64,000 bases of DNA from positions 1-64,000 of the forward strand of contig CAYIZP010000001.1 in the NCBI GenBank assembly GCA_964367905.1. Direction: 5' to 3'. The DNA is from CAUPWF01 sp964367905 (GTDB taxonomy: Bacteria; Bacillota; Clostridia; Lachnospirales; Lachnospiraceae). The notes under the pieces were generated by a model. It ran no database searches. It was given only the letters and a program-made list of their open reading frames with translations, and was not told the origin of the DNA. How positions within the stretch are numbered: the stretch's first letter is position 1; each line of letters starts with the position of its first letter. Positions 1 through 9,900 of the stretch are shown here, piece by piece. Position numbers and translations under genes: made by a program.

Positions 1-602
1 TAGGAGGTGAATTTATCGAAGAAAAGATCCAAATCAACAACTAGATATGTGAAATTCTTCTCAGACAAGATATTCAAGTCCTGAAAAAAAATCAAGGAGT
101 CTGTTTCATAGCGGGAGAGAGAATCGGCACCAACTAAAAAATCTCCGTCCTGTTTTTCGTAAAAGTCAATCAGCTCCGTATCAAAATCATTCAAGGAAAT
201 ACTGGTTGAAAGGTAAAAGGAATTACCTACTTGTAAAATATTGTGAATATCTGAGTAAAGCAAAAGTCGATTGACGTATGGATTTACTGTACTCAGCTGT
301 AACACACTTAATAGATTCTCATACGCTAATAAGGTGTCGAAAGAGCTAGGGTTTGGGTTTTCCAAATAATTTCGTAATTCTAGGGAGGAGTAAGGCGTTA
401 AATTTAATTTTTGAATCTCGTCCAAATCAGAATCGATAAATCCCCCTATAATCTGAAGGTTGAACTCAGTGCTTTGGAATAACTCTCCTTCTTGTTCATC
501 GGAGAAGATTTGAAATAAAGCTACCGATAGAAGTGTAAGCAAGGTGAGAGAAAATAGTGTAAGGATGTAGGTGATTTGCTTTTGTATCTTTGGTATTCTC
601 AT
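1..602 (-). CDS. Sensor histidine kinase N-terminus (YesM-like), truncated by window edge
   Basis: The reverse strand is open from an ATG at 602 to the window start, giving about 200 residues of a longer protein. A ribosome site (GGAG, nine bases upstream) supports this start. The first ~10 residues are basic, then a hydrophobic segment (about residues 10-30) would anchor it in the membrane, followed by an extracellular region rich in Leu/Tyr with an NRLLLYSD stretch. That layout is typical of the Cache-like sensing region of YesM-type two-component sensors. The kinase part lies outside the window, so the assignment rests on layout, on the divergent sugar importer at 819, and on the second YesM/YesN pair at 22621-25649. 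It could instead be another Cache-domain receptor. Confidence 0.6.
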   Translation of the reverse strand, partial: MRIPKIQKQITYILTLFSLTLLTLLSVALFQIFSDEQEGELFQSTEFNLQIIGGFIDSDLDEIQKLNLTPYSSLELRNYLENPNPSSFDTLLAYENLLSVLQLSTVNPYVNRLLLYSDIHNILQVGNSFYLSTSISLNDFDTELIDFYEKQDGDFLVGADSLSRYETDSLIFFQDLNILSEKNFTYLVVDLDLFFDKFTS

Positions 603-628
603 ATGAATCATCTCCTTTTTTACATATG

Positions 629-656
629 ATTATATCAAAAAAATGAAATTTTTCAA
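629..656 (-). promoter_or_regulatory. Sigma-A-type promoter for the sensor gene
   Basis: Read on the reverse strand, TTGAAA (651-656) and TATAAT (629-634) are separated by 16 bases and lie just upstream of the ribosome site of the gene starting at 602. The match to the vegetative consensus is good. Confidence 0.6.
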
Positions 657-734
657 TTTTATTTTGAGATAATGACAAATAGTATATGTTTTTTGATAAA
701 AATTATATAAAAATATAAAACATCCATAAAAAAC

Positions 735-769
735 ACATGTAACAATAAAAAAAATACATGTTAAAATTA
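735..769 (+). promoter_or_regulatory. Paired ACATGT sites, candidate activator-binding direct repeat
   Basis: ACATGT occurs at 735-740 and again at 756-761, exactly 21 bases apart (two helical turns), each followed by a similar A/T-rich stretch. The second copy overlaps the probable -35 region of the importer operon. A direct repeat with this spacing next to a poor -35 is the usual arrangement for AraC-type activators, and an AraC-type response regulator is encoded at 22621. The binding itself is inference. Confidence 0.4.
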
Positions 770-789
770 GTGAAAAGTGCTAATATAAT
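761..789 (+). promoter_or_regulatory. Probable promoter of the glycan-utilisation operon
   Basis: A perfect TATAAT lies at 784-789. The hexamer 17 bases upstream (761-766, TTAAAA) is a poor -35, which suggests the promoter needs an activator. The start codon of the substrate-binding protein is at 819, after an AGGGAGGG ribosome site. Confidence 0.55.
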
Positions 790-818
790 ACCTATAAAAT
801 GAAAGGGAGGGCAATAAA

Positions 819-2156
819 ATGCACAAAAAAATTGTAACGTCGCTTTTGATGTTGGCTATGGGAGCTTCTTTATTTACAGGATGCGGATCGAAGCCAGCGG
901 AGGCACCAGCAGAGACAACAGAAGAAACAGCAGAAACCACAGAAGAAGCACCAGCGGAGGAAGAGGCTAGCGCAGAGGAAATCACATTAAAGTGGGCTGC
1001 GTGGGATGTTGGAACAACAGATTACTATCAAGCGCTCGTGGATGCGTATGAAGCACAGAACGAGAATGTAAAGGTTGAATTGGTAGATTTCAGTAGTGCT
1101 GACTACATGACTGTTCTTGCAACACAGCTTGCTGGAGGAGCAGATGACCTAGATGTCATTACGATCAAGGACATGCCAGGGTATTCAAACTTAATCAACC
1201 TAGAGATGTTAGAGCCACTAAATGACTATCATACAACAGATGCTAGCTTGTATGGAGGAACCATCGAACAGATTTCTCTAGATGGGACATACTATCAAGT
1301 ACCATTCCGTTCGGATTTCTGGGTTCTATATTATAACAAAGATTTATTTGATGCAGCTGGAGTTGACTATCCTACAAACGATATGACATTAGATGAGTAT
1401 GATGAGTTGGCACGTTCGGTAACGAGTGGAGAAGGTGCAGATGCGGTTTATGGAGCACACTATCATACATGGCGTTCAGCAGTGCAATTGTTTGGCGTTT
1501 TAGATGGAGCAAACAGCATCGTAGACGGTACATATGATTTCTTACAATCATATTATGAGAGAATTCTAGCACAACAGCAAGATGGTATTGTGATGGATTA
1601 TGCAACATTGAAGACATCTTCAACACATTACTCAGGTGTATTTTATAATCAACAAGTTGCAACAATGAACATGGGTAGTTGGTTTATTCCAACTCTAATT
1701 GAGACAACAGAAAGTGGAGAAAACTTGGCAGCAAACTGGGGAATTGCAAAATATCCTCATCCAGATGGAGTGGAAGCAGGAACAACGCTTGGAACAATTA
1801 CAGGTTTAGCAATCAACTCTAAATCAGCACAAAAAGAAGCAGCAGCAGACTTCTTGAACTTTGTTACTGGAGAAGAGGGGGCAGCACTATTAGCAGGTAT
1901 GGGTACATTCCCAGCAATCATGAGCGATGAAGTAATTGATACAATTTCATCAGTAGAAGGATTCCCACAAGACGAAACAAGCAAAGAAGCATTATCAATT
2001 ACAAAAACATATTTGGAAATGCCAGTGAGTGAATATGCATCAGACATCGAAACAGTATTGAATGCAGCGCATGATAATATCATGACAGAAAACGTTACAA
2101 TCGAAGAAGGTATTCAAGAGATGAATGATGGAGTAGGTGCAATTATTAATCAATAA
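819..2156 (+). CDS. Extracellular carbohydrate-binding lipoprotein of an ABC importer (SBP_bac_1 type)
   Basis: This 445-residue protein should capture oligosaccharides outside the cell for the permeases encoded next. Residues 1-21 are a lipoprotein signal peptide ending in LFTGC, with the lipidated Cys at position 22. Residues ~26-54 are an acidic Glu/Ala/Thr-rich spacer. The remainder has the layout of family 1 extracellular solute-binding proteins, with AQLAGGADDLDVI and TGEEGAALL-type segments typical of the sugar-binding group (MalE/UgpB-like). The start has a strong AGGGAGGG site. It is the first gene of a long co-directional run with glycoside hydrolases and uronate enzymes, so a uronic-acid-containing oligosaccharide is the likely ligand. 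The ligand is inferred from context only. Confidence 0.9.
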   Translation: MHKKIVTSLLMLAMGASLFTGCGSKPAEAPAETTEETAETTEEAPAEEEASAEEITLKWAAWDVGTTDYYQALVDAYEAQNENVKVELVDFSSADYMTVLATQLAGGADDLDVITIKDMPGYSNLINLEMLEPLNDYHTTDASLYGGTIEQISLDGTYYQVPFRSDFWVLYYNKDLFDAAGVDYPTNDMTLDEYDELARSVTSGEGADAVYGAHYHTWRSAVQLFGVLDGANSIVDGTYDFLQSYYERILAQQQDGIVMDYATLKTSSTHYSGVFYNQQVATMNMGSWFIPTLIETTESGENLAANWGIAKYPHPDGVEAGTTLGTITGLAINSKSAQKEAAADFLNFVTGEEGAALLAGMGTFPAIMSDEVIDTISSVEGFPQDETSKEALSITKTYLEMPVSEYASDIETVLNAAHDNIMTENVTIEEGIQEMNDGVGAIINQ

Positions 2157-2188
2157 TGCATTTGAATATTGAAGAAAAGAAGTTGTTT

Positions 2189-2228
2189 ATTATGCAGGCG
2201 GATGAGGATACTTATTCGCCTGCATAAT
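2189..2228 (+). other. Intercistronic hairpin between binding protein and permease genes
   Basis: A perfect 12-bp inverted repeat (ATTATGCAGGCG at 2189-2200 and its complement at 2217-2228) encloses a 16-base loop. No T-run follows, so it is unlikely to be an intrinsic terminator. Such stems behind binding-protein genes commonly protect the upstream mRNA 3' end, which would give more binding protein than permease. Confidence 0.55.
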
Positions 2229-2254
2229 GATTATAATGAGGAGACTATAAAATT

Positions 2255-3205
2255 ATGGCAAATGTAAACGAAAATAAGAGCAAAAATCGACGGAGCATGA
2301 AGAAAGAAGTGAGAAGTGCCCTTGTCGCATACAGCTTTATAATTCCAAATTTTCTGGGATTTTGCATCTTCACATTAGTACCAATTCTCTTCGCATTTGT
2401 TCTTGCGTTTATGGAGTGGAATGGGGTATCAGAAATGAAGTTTGTTGGGTTGGATAACTTTATTCGAATGTTTTCCGACAAAGAGTTTATGCAAAGTTTT
2501 TGGAATACAATTATATACGTGTGCGGAACAGCACCATTGACAGTAATCTGTGCATTGGGGCTCGCGCTACTGTTGAATAGGAAGATAAAAGGAAGAAACT
2601 TCTTTCGTGTTGTAAGTTTCTTTCCATATGTAGCAAGTATGGTAGCAGTTACTGCAGTGTGGAACTTTATTTTTAGTCCTGCAATGGGACCTGTCAATCA
2701 GTTCCTTAGCATGCTAGGGGTAGAAGAATTGCCGAAATGGGCAGCAGGGAAAGAAACCGCGATGATTACCGTAATCTTATTCAGTGTGTGGAAAATGATG
2801 GGATACTATATGATCATCTATCTCGCTGGGCTACAAGGAATCAATACAGAATTATATGAAGCCGCAGATATAGATGGTGCGAATTCGAAGCAGAAATTTT
2901 GGAATGTGACATTGCCACAATTAAGTTCTACAACTTTTTTTGTTGTGATTATGGTAATTATCCAAGCGTTTAAAGTGTTCGATATGATGTTCATGATTAC
3001 ACAAGGTGGTCCAGGAACAAGTACCATTGTTCTTGTTTACAAGATTTATAATGAGGCCTTCGTAGGTACTCCAGAGTATGGATATGCAAGTGCAATTTCG
3101 ATGATATTATTCATTATGGTTCTCAGTATCACAATCGTACAGTTTAAGAGTAGACAACGAATGGAAAGCACAACTGGTAAAAAGAAGAAAAGGAGTATGA
3201 AATAG
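2255..3205 (+). CDS. ABC sugar importer permease, MalF/UgpA type
   Basis: This 316-residue inner-membrane protein is one half of the translocation channel for the lipoprotein at 819. It has a short basic N-terminus, a first membrane segment around residues 25-50, and about six transmembrane helices in total. The ATPase-docking EAA loop is visible as ELYEAADIDGANSKQKFWNVTLPQL near residue 200. A GGPG(T/N)ST motif lies further on (TQGGPGTSTIVLVYKIY), as is common in this subfamily. It sits 98 bases after the binding protein, across a hairpin, and one base before the partner permease. No ATPase gene accompanies the cluster, so a shared MsmK/UgpC-type ATPase elsewhere in the genome is expected. 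Confidence 0.92.
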   Translation: MANVNENKSKNRRSMKKEVRSALVAYSFIIPNFLGFCIFTLVPILFAFVLAFMEWNGVSEMKFVGLDNFIRMFSDKEFMQSFWNTIIYVCGTAPLTVICALGLALLLNRKIKGRNFFRVVSFFPYVASMVAVTAVWNFIFSPAMGPVNQFLSMLGVEELPKWAAGKETAMITVILFSVWKMMGYYMIIYLAGLQGINTELYEAADIDGANSKQKFWNVTLPQLSSTTFFVVIMVIIQAFKVFDMMFMITQGGPGTSTIVLVYKIYNEAFVGTPEYGYASAISMILFIMVLSITIVQFKSRQRMESTTGKKKKRSMK

Positions 3206-3206
3206 T

Positions 3207-4043
3207 ATGGAAAGTAAAAGCAAAAAAATAAAGCTAGGAAGAATCGTACTCTATTTGGTTTTGATTGTTGTGGCATGTGCCATGCTGGTTCCCTTTGTGT
3301 GGATGCTTTCAAGTAGTTTAAAGTTAAATAAAGATGTTTTTGCATTTCCAATGCAATGGATTCCAGAAAACCCAGAATGGAATAACTATGTGACGATATG
3401 GGAGCGGATTCCCTTGCTAACATTTGTTGGAAATAGTGCAAAATTAACAGTAATTGTTACCATTCTACAGTTGATTACATCTTCGTTTGCAGCATATTCT
3501 TTCTCAAAATTACATTTCAAAGGAAAAGATGTTTTGTTTTTAAGTTACATAGGAACGATTGCAATTCCATGGCAAGCATATATGGTACCTCAGTTTATGT
3601 TAATGAGAGAATTTAATTTAAATAACACTCATTTATCTATTATATTTTTACAAGCTTTTACAGCATTTGGTGTATTTTTAATGCGTCAATTCTACGATAA
3701 TATTCCAGATGAATTGTGTGAAGCGGCAAGGATTGATGGAATGAACGAGTATCAAATCTGGTGGAAAATCATGTTGCCATTATCGAAACCAGCGATTTCT
3801 ACTTTGGTAATCTTTGCATTTGTAAATACTTGGAACGATTTCTTGGGACCATTGATTTACCTGACAGATACAGATCTCAAGACCATTCAATTAGGACTTC
3901 GTATGTTTATTGCACAATATTCCAGTGAGTACGGTTTGATTATGGCAGCCAGTGTGTGTGCATTAGTCCCAGTCTTGATCGTATTTATTTTGTTACAGAG
4001 ATATTTTGTACAAGGGGTAGCAAGTTCAGGAATCAAGGGATAA
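3207..4043 (+). CDS. ABC sugar importer permease, MalG/UgpE type
   Basis: This 278-residue membrane protein pairs with the permease encoded immediately before it (one-base gap, ribosome site inside the previous gene). It shows a basic N-terminus, an N-terminal membrane segment (residues ~15-35), about six helices, and the EAA loop LCEAARIDGMNEYQIWWKIMLP that contacts the ATPase. The C-terminal LLQRYFVQGVASSGIKG ending is characteristic of the MalG group. With the lipoprotein at 819 it completes a CUT1-type importer lacking only the ATPase. The co-directional hydrolase genes suggest the imported sugar is an oligosaccharide broken down in the cytoplasm. Confidence 0.93.
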   Translation: MESKSKKIKLGRIVLYLVLIVVACAMLVPFVWMLSSSLKLNKDVFAFPMQWIPENPEWNNYVTIWERIPLLTFVGNSAKLTVIVTILQLITSSFAAYSFSKLHFKGKDVLFLSYIGTIAIPWQAYMVPQFMLMREFNLNNTHLSIIFLQAFTAFGVFLMRQFYDNIPDELCEAARIDGMNEYQIWWKIMLPLSKPAISTLVIFAFVNTWNDFLGPLIYLTDTDLKTIQLGLRMFIAQYSSEYGLIMAASVCALVPVLIVFILLQRYFVQGVASSGIKG

Positions 4044-4059
4044 GGAATGGAGAATTAGT

Positions 4060-5226
4060 ATGAAAGAGTTTGAAAACAAACAAATCAGTAAGGACGAGGC
4101 TATTTCGGCACTGGATGTAGCCAGTGCAATAGTAGAGAAAAACCTCCCACTATTCACCAATCAATGCCAGAATCATTCGAGTGTAGACAATATTTATCCG
4201 CCATGTGAAAACAATCAATGGACATGTGGGTTTTGGCCAGGAGAAATCTGGTTATCCTACGAACATACCGGAGAGGAATACTATAAAGAAGCAGCATTGA
4301 CTCTGGCAGAAAGTTTTTATCAGCGGATTAAGGAAAAGGTAGAAGTGGATCACCATGATATGGGGTTTCTCTACATCCCTTCTTGTGTAGCTGGGTATAA
4401 GTTGGTTGGTGATGCGAGATGCAGAGAAGCAGCAATATTAGCAGCAGACCAGTTATGTACAAGATACCAGGAAAAGGGTGGGTTCTTACAGGCGTGGGGA
4501 GCTATGAATGAAGAAAGTAACTATCGATATATTATCGATTGTTTATTAAATCTCCCGTTATTATATTGGGCGGAGGAACAGACTGGAAACAAAAAATATG
4601 GTGAAATTGCATATTCTCATATTTCGACTTGCCTTAAGTATTCAATCAGAGAGGATGGGAGTACCTATCATACATTTTATATGGATTCAAAGACTGGAGA
4701 ACCAAAAGGCGGGGTGACTTGTCAGGGTTACAGCGACGAATCATCATGGGCGAGAGGGCAAGCATGGAGTGTATATGGGATAGCGATTAGCTACACTTAT
4801 ACAAAAAGAGAAGAATACAAAGAAGTATTTGATCGCGTGTTGGACTACTATTTGAGTAGGTTACCAGAAGATATGATACCGTATTGGGATATGATCTTTA
4901 CGGATGGAGATGAGCCGAGAGATTCGTCCTCGGCGGCAATTGTAGCATGTGGATTGCTAGAGATGGCAAAACATGTGGACAAAGAAAAAAGTGAATGCTA
5001 TCAGAAACTAGCAGGACAGATGATTAAGAGTTTGGTTGATCATTATGCGGTGAAACAAGAAGAATATGAGGCAGGAATTGGTCTTGTATATCACGGCACC
5101 TATAGTAAAAAAAGTCCATTCAATACATGTACTCCAGAAGGAGTGGATGAGTGCGTAAGTTGGGGAGATTATTTTTATATGGAAGCGTTGATTAGATATG
5201 TAAAAGACTGGAAGATGTATTGGTAA
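4060..5226 (+). CDS. GH88 unsaturated glucuronyl hydrolase
   Basis: This 388-residue protein should remove 4,5-unsaturated uronic acid from the non-reducing end of oligosaccharides made by a polysaccharide lyase, by hydration of the double bond. It shows the family's alpha6/alpha6 barrel hallmarks: HHDMGF, IDCLLNLPLL, DESSWARGQAW and PRDSSSAAI. Asp100 (in HHDMGF) and Asp160 (in IDCLLN) match in context and spacing the two active-site aspartates known in the Bacillus enzyme (Asp88 and Asp149). No signal peptide is present, so it acts in the cytoplasm on imported oligosaccharides. The heparinase II/III-like lyase at 14243 and KduI/KduD at 19981-21690 provide the steps before and after. Which linkage it prefers cannot be told from sequence. 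Confidence 0.9.
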   Translation: MKEFENKQISKDEAISALDVASAIVEKNLPLFTNQCQNHSSVDNIYPPCENNQWTCGFWPGEIWLSYEHTGEEYYKEAALTLAESFYQRIKEKVEVDHHDMGFLYIPSCVAGYKLVGDARCREAAILAADQLCTRYQEKGGFLQAWGAMNEESNYRYIIDCLLNLPLLYWAEEQTGNKKYGEIAYSHISTCLKYSIREDGSTYHTFYMDSKTGEPKGGVTCQGYSDESSWARGQAWSVYGIAISYTYTKREEYKEVFDRVLDYYLSRLPEDMIPYWDMIFTDGDEPRDSSSAAIVACGLLEMAKHVDKEKSECYQKLAGQMIKSLVDHYAVKQEEYEAGIGLVYHGTYSKKSPFNTCTPEGVDECVSWGDYFYMEALIRYVKDWKMYW

Positions 5227-5244
5227 TTCAGAATGGAGAGATAG

Positions 5245-6948
5245 ATGGGATTGGTTACGAAGCAAGAATATCAAGATTTAATGAATCAGATAATAAAGCC
5301 TTTAGTACCTCTATATTCCGCTGGTGGAGCGAGATTAAATTTAGGAGATTTTGGAACCACCTATTTCCGAGAAAGTATGGAATTAGAAGGGTTTAGTAGG
5401 GTGCTTTGGGCGTTGGCTCCATTTTGGGCAGGAGGCGGAAGTGATGAGGAACTTCGCTCTATCTATATCAATGGATTAAAGAATGGAAGCAATCCAGAAG
5501 CGGTAGAATACTGGGGGGGATTCTCTGACTATGATCAGAGATTTGTAGAAATGGCTGCGATTGCACATGCGCTTATCCTAGCCCCAGAGCAGCTCTTTGC
5601 AGAATTAAGTGAGAAGGAGAAAAAGAACCTAATACAGTGGCTAGATGCAATCAATCATTACACGATTCCAGATTGTAACTGGCAATTTTTCTTGATATTA
5701 GTGAATCTATCATTTAAGAAATTAGGTTATCCCTATTGCGAGGAGAAATTAGAGAGAGCATTAGAGAATATTGAGAGCTACTATATCGGCAATGGCTGGT
5801 ATCAAGATGGGGCATCGGGACAGAAGGATTATTATATATCCTTCGCAATCCATTATTATGCCTTGCTTTATTCCAAGATTATGAATCGAGAAGATGCTGA
5901 TAGATGTGAAACATATCGGGAGCGTGCCTCTATATTTGCAAAGGATTTTATCTATTGGTTTGCCGAGAGCGGAGAGGCGATACCATATGGAAGAAGTCTG
6001 ACCTATAGATGGGCACAGAATTCATTCTGGTCAGCATGTATCTATGCTGATATTCAGCCATTTACCTATGGGCAGATGAAAGGAATGATCGCTAGAAATT
6101 TTGAATATTGGATGAAACAAAAAATATTTGACCGAGATGGTATTTTAACAGTTGGATATGGATATCCAAACTTGATTATGTCCGAGAGATACAATTCTCC
6201 AACATCACCTTATTGGTGCATGAAGAGTTTCTTAATCTTGGCCCTGCCAGATTCTCACGAATTTTGGAAGGCGAATATCGAGGAGTTGCCGCAGTTAGAT
6301 CGAGTAAAACAACTTACAGAGGCAGACATGGTTGTTCAACGTTTTCCGCAAGATGTGGTGGCGTTGACGGCGGGAGTCTGCGAAAAGTATGGGCATGGCG
6401 GTGTGGCAGAAAAATATGCGAAATTTGCATACTCAACCAAACTAGGATTTTCCTGCTCAAGGTCTTCTAGGTTCAACTTCGAAGCTGCTCCAGATAGTAT
6501 GTTAGCATTTATCATCGAGGGTGCAGTATTTGTTCGAACAAGAAGTGTCGAGTGGAAGGTTCAGAATAATCAAATCGTTTCCATGTGGAGACCAGTGGAG
6601 GGAATTGATGTTGTGACTACACTGATTCCGACTGAAGAAGGACATCTACGCATACATGAAGTCCATAGTAGGATTGAATGTAGAGCAGAAGAATATGGGT
6701 TTAGTGTTCCGCAGTTTAGAGAGCATACGATTACAACAGAGATGGCAGATTATTCATCGAGTGTTTGCAATGGCGAGGTGATTTGTACAGTAGAAGGGGA
6801 CTCTAATGCGATAGGAACAGATGTACTAAAAGCGAATCCAAATACAAATGTTCTGTATACGAATACATTTATCCCCTATGTGACATACAGGATTCAAAAA
6901 GGAAAAAATCAATTTCAAACAGAGGTTAAAGTAAAGATAACAATGTAA
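5245..6948 (+). CDS. DUF2264-family protein, probable intracellular glycoside hydrolase
   Basis: The 567-residue protein matches the layout of DUF2264 proteins. An N-terminal helical, aromatic-rich barrel-like part covers about residues 1-340, with ESMELEGFSRVLWALAPFW and NWQFFLILVNL-type segments, and a beta-rich C-terminal part follows. There is no signal peptide. The family recurs in polysaccharide-utilisation loci and resembles alpha/alpha-barrel glycosidases. I have a recollection of DUF2264 members being classed as uronic-acid-directed glycosidases, but I cannot verify it here. It lies 18 bases after the GH88 gene with its own GGAG site, so it is co-expressed. A role on uronic-acid-bearing oligosaccharides is inferred from the neighbours only. 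Confidence 0.75.
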   Translation: MGLVTKQEYQDLMNQIIKPLVPLYSAGGARLNLGDFGTTYFRESMELEGFSRVLWALAPFWAGGGSDEELRSIYINGLKNGSNPEAVEYWGGFSDYDQRFVEMAAIAHALILAPEQLFAELSEKEKKNLIQWLDAINHYTIPDCNWQFFLILVNLSFKKLGYPYCEEKLERALENIESYYIGNGWYQDGASGQKDYYISFAIHYYALLYSKIMNREDADRCETYRERASIFAKDFIYWFAESGEAIPYGRSLTYRWAQNSFWSACIYADIQPFTYGQMKGMIARNFEYWMKQKIFDRDGILTVGYGYPNLIMSERYNSPTSPYWCMKSFLILALPDSHEFWKANIEELPQLDRVKQLTEADMVVQRFPQDVVALTAGVCEKYGHGGVAEKYAKFAYSTKLGFSCSRSSRFNFEAAPDSMLAFIIEGAVFVRTRSVEWKVQNNQIVSMWRPVEGIDVVTTLIPTEEGHLRIHEVHSRIECRAEEYGFSVPQFREHTITTEMADYSSSVCNGEVICTVEGDSNAIGTDVLKANPNTNVLYTNTFIPYVTYRIQKGKNQFQTEVKVKITM

Positions 6949-6982
6949 TAGATATGAGTTTATGCTTGAAAGGAGAGCAAGT

Positions 6983-9900
6983 ATGAAGTTAGGAAAGAAA
7001 GTAATGGGAGTCCTACTAGCATTGGTTTGTCTGTGCACAACAGTACTAAGCAATTCTTATGTTTCTTTAGCGACAGGAGATGATGTAGGAACGGGACTTA
7101 TGGTTCATTATGATATGAGTGGCGTAAGTGAGGGTAAGTTACAAGACAAATCAGGCAATGATCGTCATGCAACGTTAGTAGGGTTGTCTGAATCCAATTT
7201 AGTGAGCGAACAAGGGAAAACGGCACTAGAATTCGATGGAAATTCTTCTAATTATGTTGTTTTGCCGGATGGAATCTTAGAGGGTGAGACATTTACCATT
7301 TCTACGGTGTTTAAAGCAGAAAAAGCTGCAGCACAGTGGTTATGGACTATCGGTACGAAAGAAGAGAATTGGCCAAATGTCAAAAATTATATTTTTGTAA
7401 ACCCAATTTCGCCAGAGTCTAGTTCGGCAAACAAAGTATTGGCTGGAATGAAGAATGATACGACTGAGAATAGACTTCCATATGAGGTGCAAGTTCGTGC
7501 AGATACATATGAGACGATTACACTGTCTTATGATGGAACTAATCTTAAATTATATGTAAATGGTGTGTTAAAAACATCGGAAGATATTGGATATAGTGTT
7601 CAGGATATATTGACAAAAGGAGTTCTAAATGCAGCAGAAGGAATTGGATATTTAGGACATTCGTTATATAAAACAGATGCAGGATACACGGGAACGATTT
7701 CTGATTTTAGGGTATATAGCAATGTTTTGACCGATGCAGAAATTGCTACATTACACGCAGAAACCAATGTGGAGTGGGTGGAGCCGGAACTTGGCGATAT
7801 AGAGGCTGTTAATGCAGATGCCACAGCTTTAAGCATTCCAAATGACCAAGACATTCGTGGCAATATTACGCTACCTACTACAGGAGCAAATGGTACGACC
7901 ATTACTTGGACAAGTAGTGACGAAGGAATTATTAGTACCATGGAACAAACAAATACAGACTATGATGCGACTCCAGCAGGTGTGGTTACAAGGCCAACAG
8001 GGGCAGACGCATCTGTAACATTAACTGCTACCATTGAAAAGAATAGTGCATCGGCAGAAAAACCATTCAATGTAAAGGTTATAAAAGCACCTGAAAATGC
8101 AGAAGAGTATACAGAATACTTTTTTGCTGGATTTGCGAATGACAGTGATGAAAATATATACTTCTCTGCCAGTGAAGATGGTCTGGACTGGACAGACTTG
8201 AACAATGACGAGCCTGTAATCACAACAGAGAAGGGAACAGGAGGAATCCGTGATCCTCATATCATCCGTTCGCCAGAGGGTGATAAATTCTACATGATTG
8301 GTACTGATTTAAAGGTAAATGATGTGGGGTGGTCAGCAGCACAAAGAAGTGGAAGTAATTCCATCTTTGTGTGGGAATCTACAGACTTGGTCAATTGGTC
8401 TGATGCGAGATTGGTGGATGTTTCATCAGAACTAGGGGCAGGTTGTACTTGGGCGCCTGAATCGTTCTATGATACGGTAACTGGAGAATATATCGTATTC
8501 TGGGCATCAAGAGTAGAGAAAGATGGTTATATCCATCATCGAGTTTATTATGCAAAGACGAGAGATTTTTATACGTTTACAGAGCCAAAGCTCTATATGG
8601 AACGGGATTGGCAAAGCATAGATACTACGATTATATATGATGAAGAGGAAGATACCTACTATAGGTATACAAAGAATGAAAATGGTGATGCAAAGTATAT
8701 CTTTGTAGAAGCGGTAGATAAACTGTTATCAGCAGAGTATACAACAATTTCGTCTGATAGCTTGAAAGCAGAGAAATATGTAGAGGGTCCGAGCATCTTC
8801 AAAGTAAACGACAGTGATAGAGTGAGTGGAGCTGGAATTTCGACAACGGAAGATCAGTGGATGATTTGGTTAGATGATTTTGGTGGCGTTGGATATTATC
8901 CAATGGTGACAAATGATCTATCAAGTGGAAAGTTTGTTTCGGTTACTGCAGAGATAGATATGCCAAATAATGCAAGACATGGAACGGTTTTACCGATTAC
9001 CAAAACAGAATATGATGCAATTATGGATGCATATTACGTAGAGGTAGTGGAGGTTGATGATATCGTGGCAGCGGCATATGTGGGAGCATCTGCAGTGACT
9101 GAAACAACATTACCAACCACCATTGAGAGTAATGGGAAAAGCTATGATGTGACGTGGGAATTCGATACAAGTATGTTCCGCAATGCATATGAAACAGTAG
9201 TGGTAAAGGGAGCAGTATCCGATGGGGCACAAACAGAGATAGCGGCAAGAGTTGAGGTTGTACCAACTGATTTGGTGTTCTTTGGAGATATTGGTGGTAC
9301 GGCTGGAATTGGTAGCTATACTTATGATTCTCCAGTATATGAGGCTATCAGTGAATTAGTGAAAAAAACAGCAGGACAGTCCTTAATGAATGAGAAGGCA
9401 GACCAAGTATATGAAGGTGCTGCAACCTGGGGGCATTACGCAACGAATTCTACTGGTGCAAGGGAAATTAATTACAAAGGGGAAGTATCTGGTGATTATA
9501 GGAAAATGGTTACCAGAGGTATATATACAGGCAATGCATTAGGTAGCAAGATAACCTATACCATACCATCGCTTGAGCCAGGAACTTATACAGTTGCATT
9601 AGGTCTAAATGATTGGTGGAGCAACAGCTCAAGAAAATCAAGTATTACAGTTGTCACAGCGGATAATTCTTCTACTGTATTGGCGGCCTCCGTAGGATAT
9701 AGTTCGGAAGTGACCTATAGTTTCGAAGTGGAAACAGCTGGAAGCGTTAAATTCGAAATTGAGAATGTGAGTGCTGCACAGTCGCCGATGCTAAGTTATA
9801 TTGCGGTATCAAAAGGTGAACTAGAAGAAGCAGCAATCTTAATTGATGGAGATGATATTGAGACAGAGAATGAGAATGGTTTAACCTTTAAGGGAATTGG

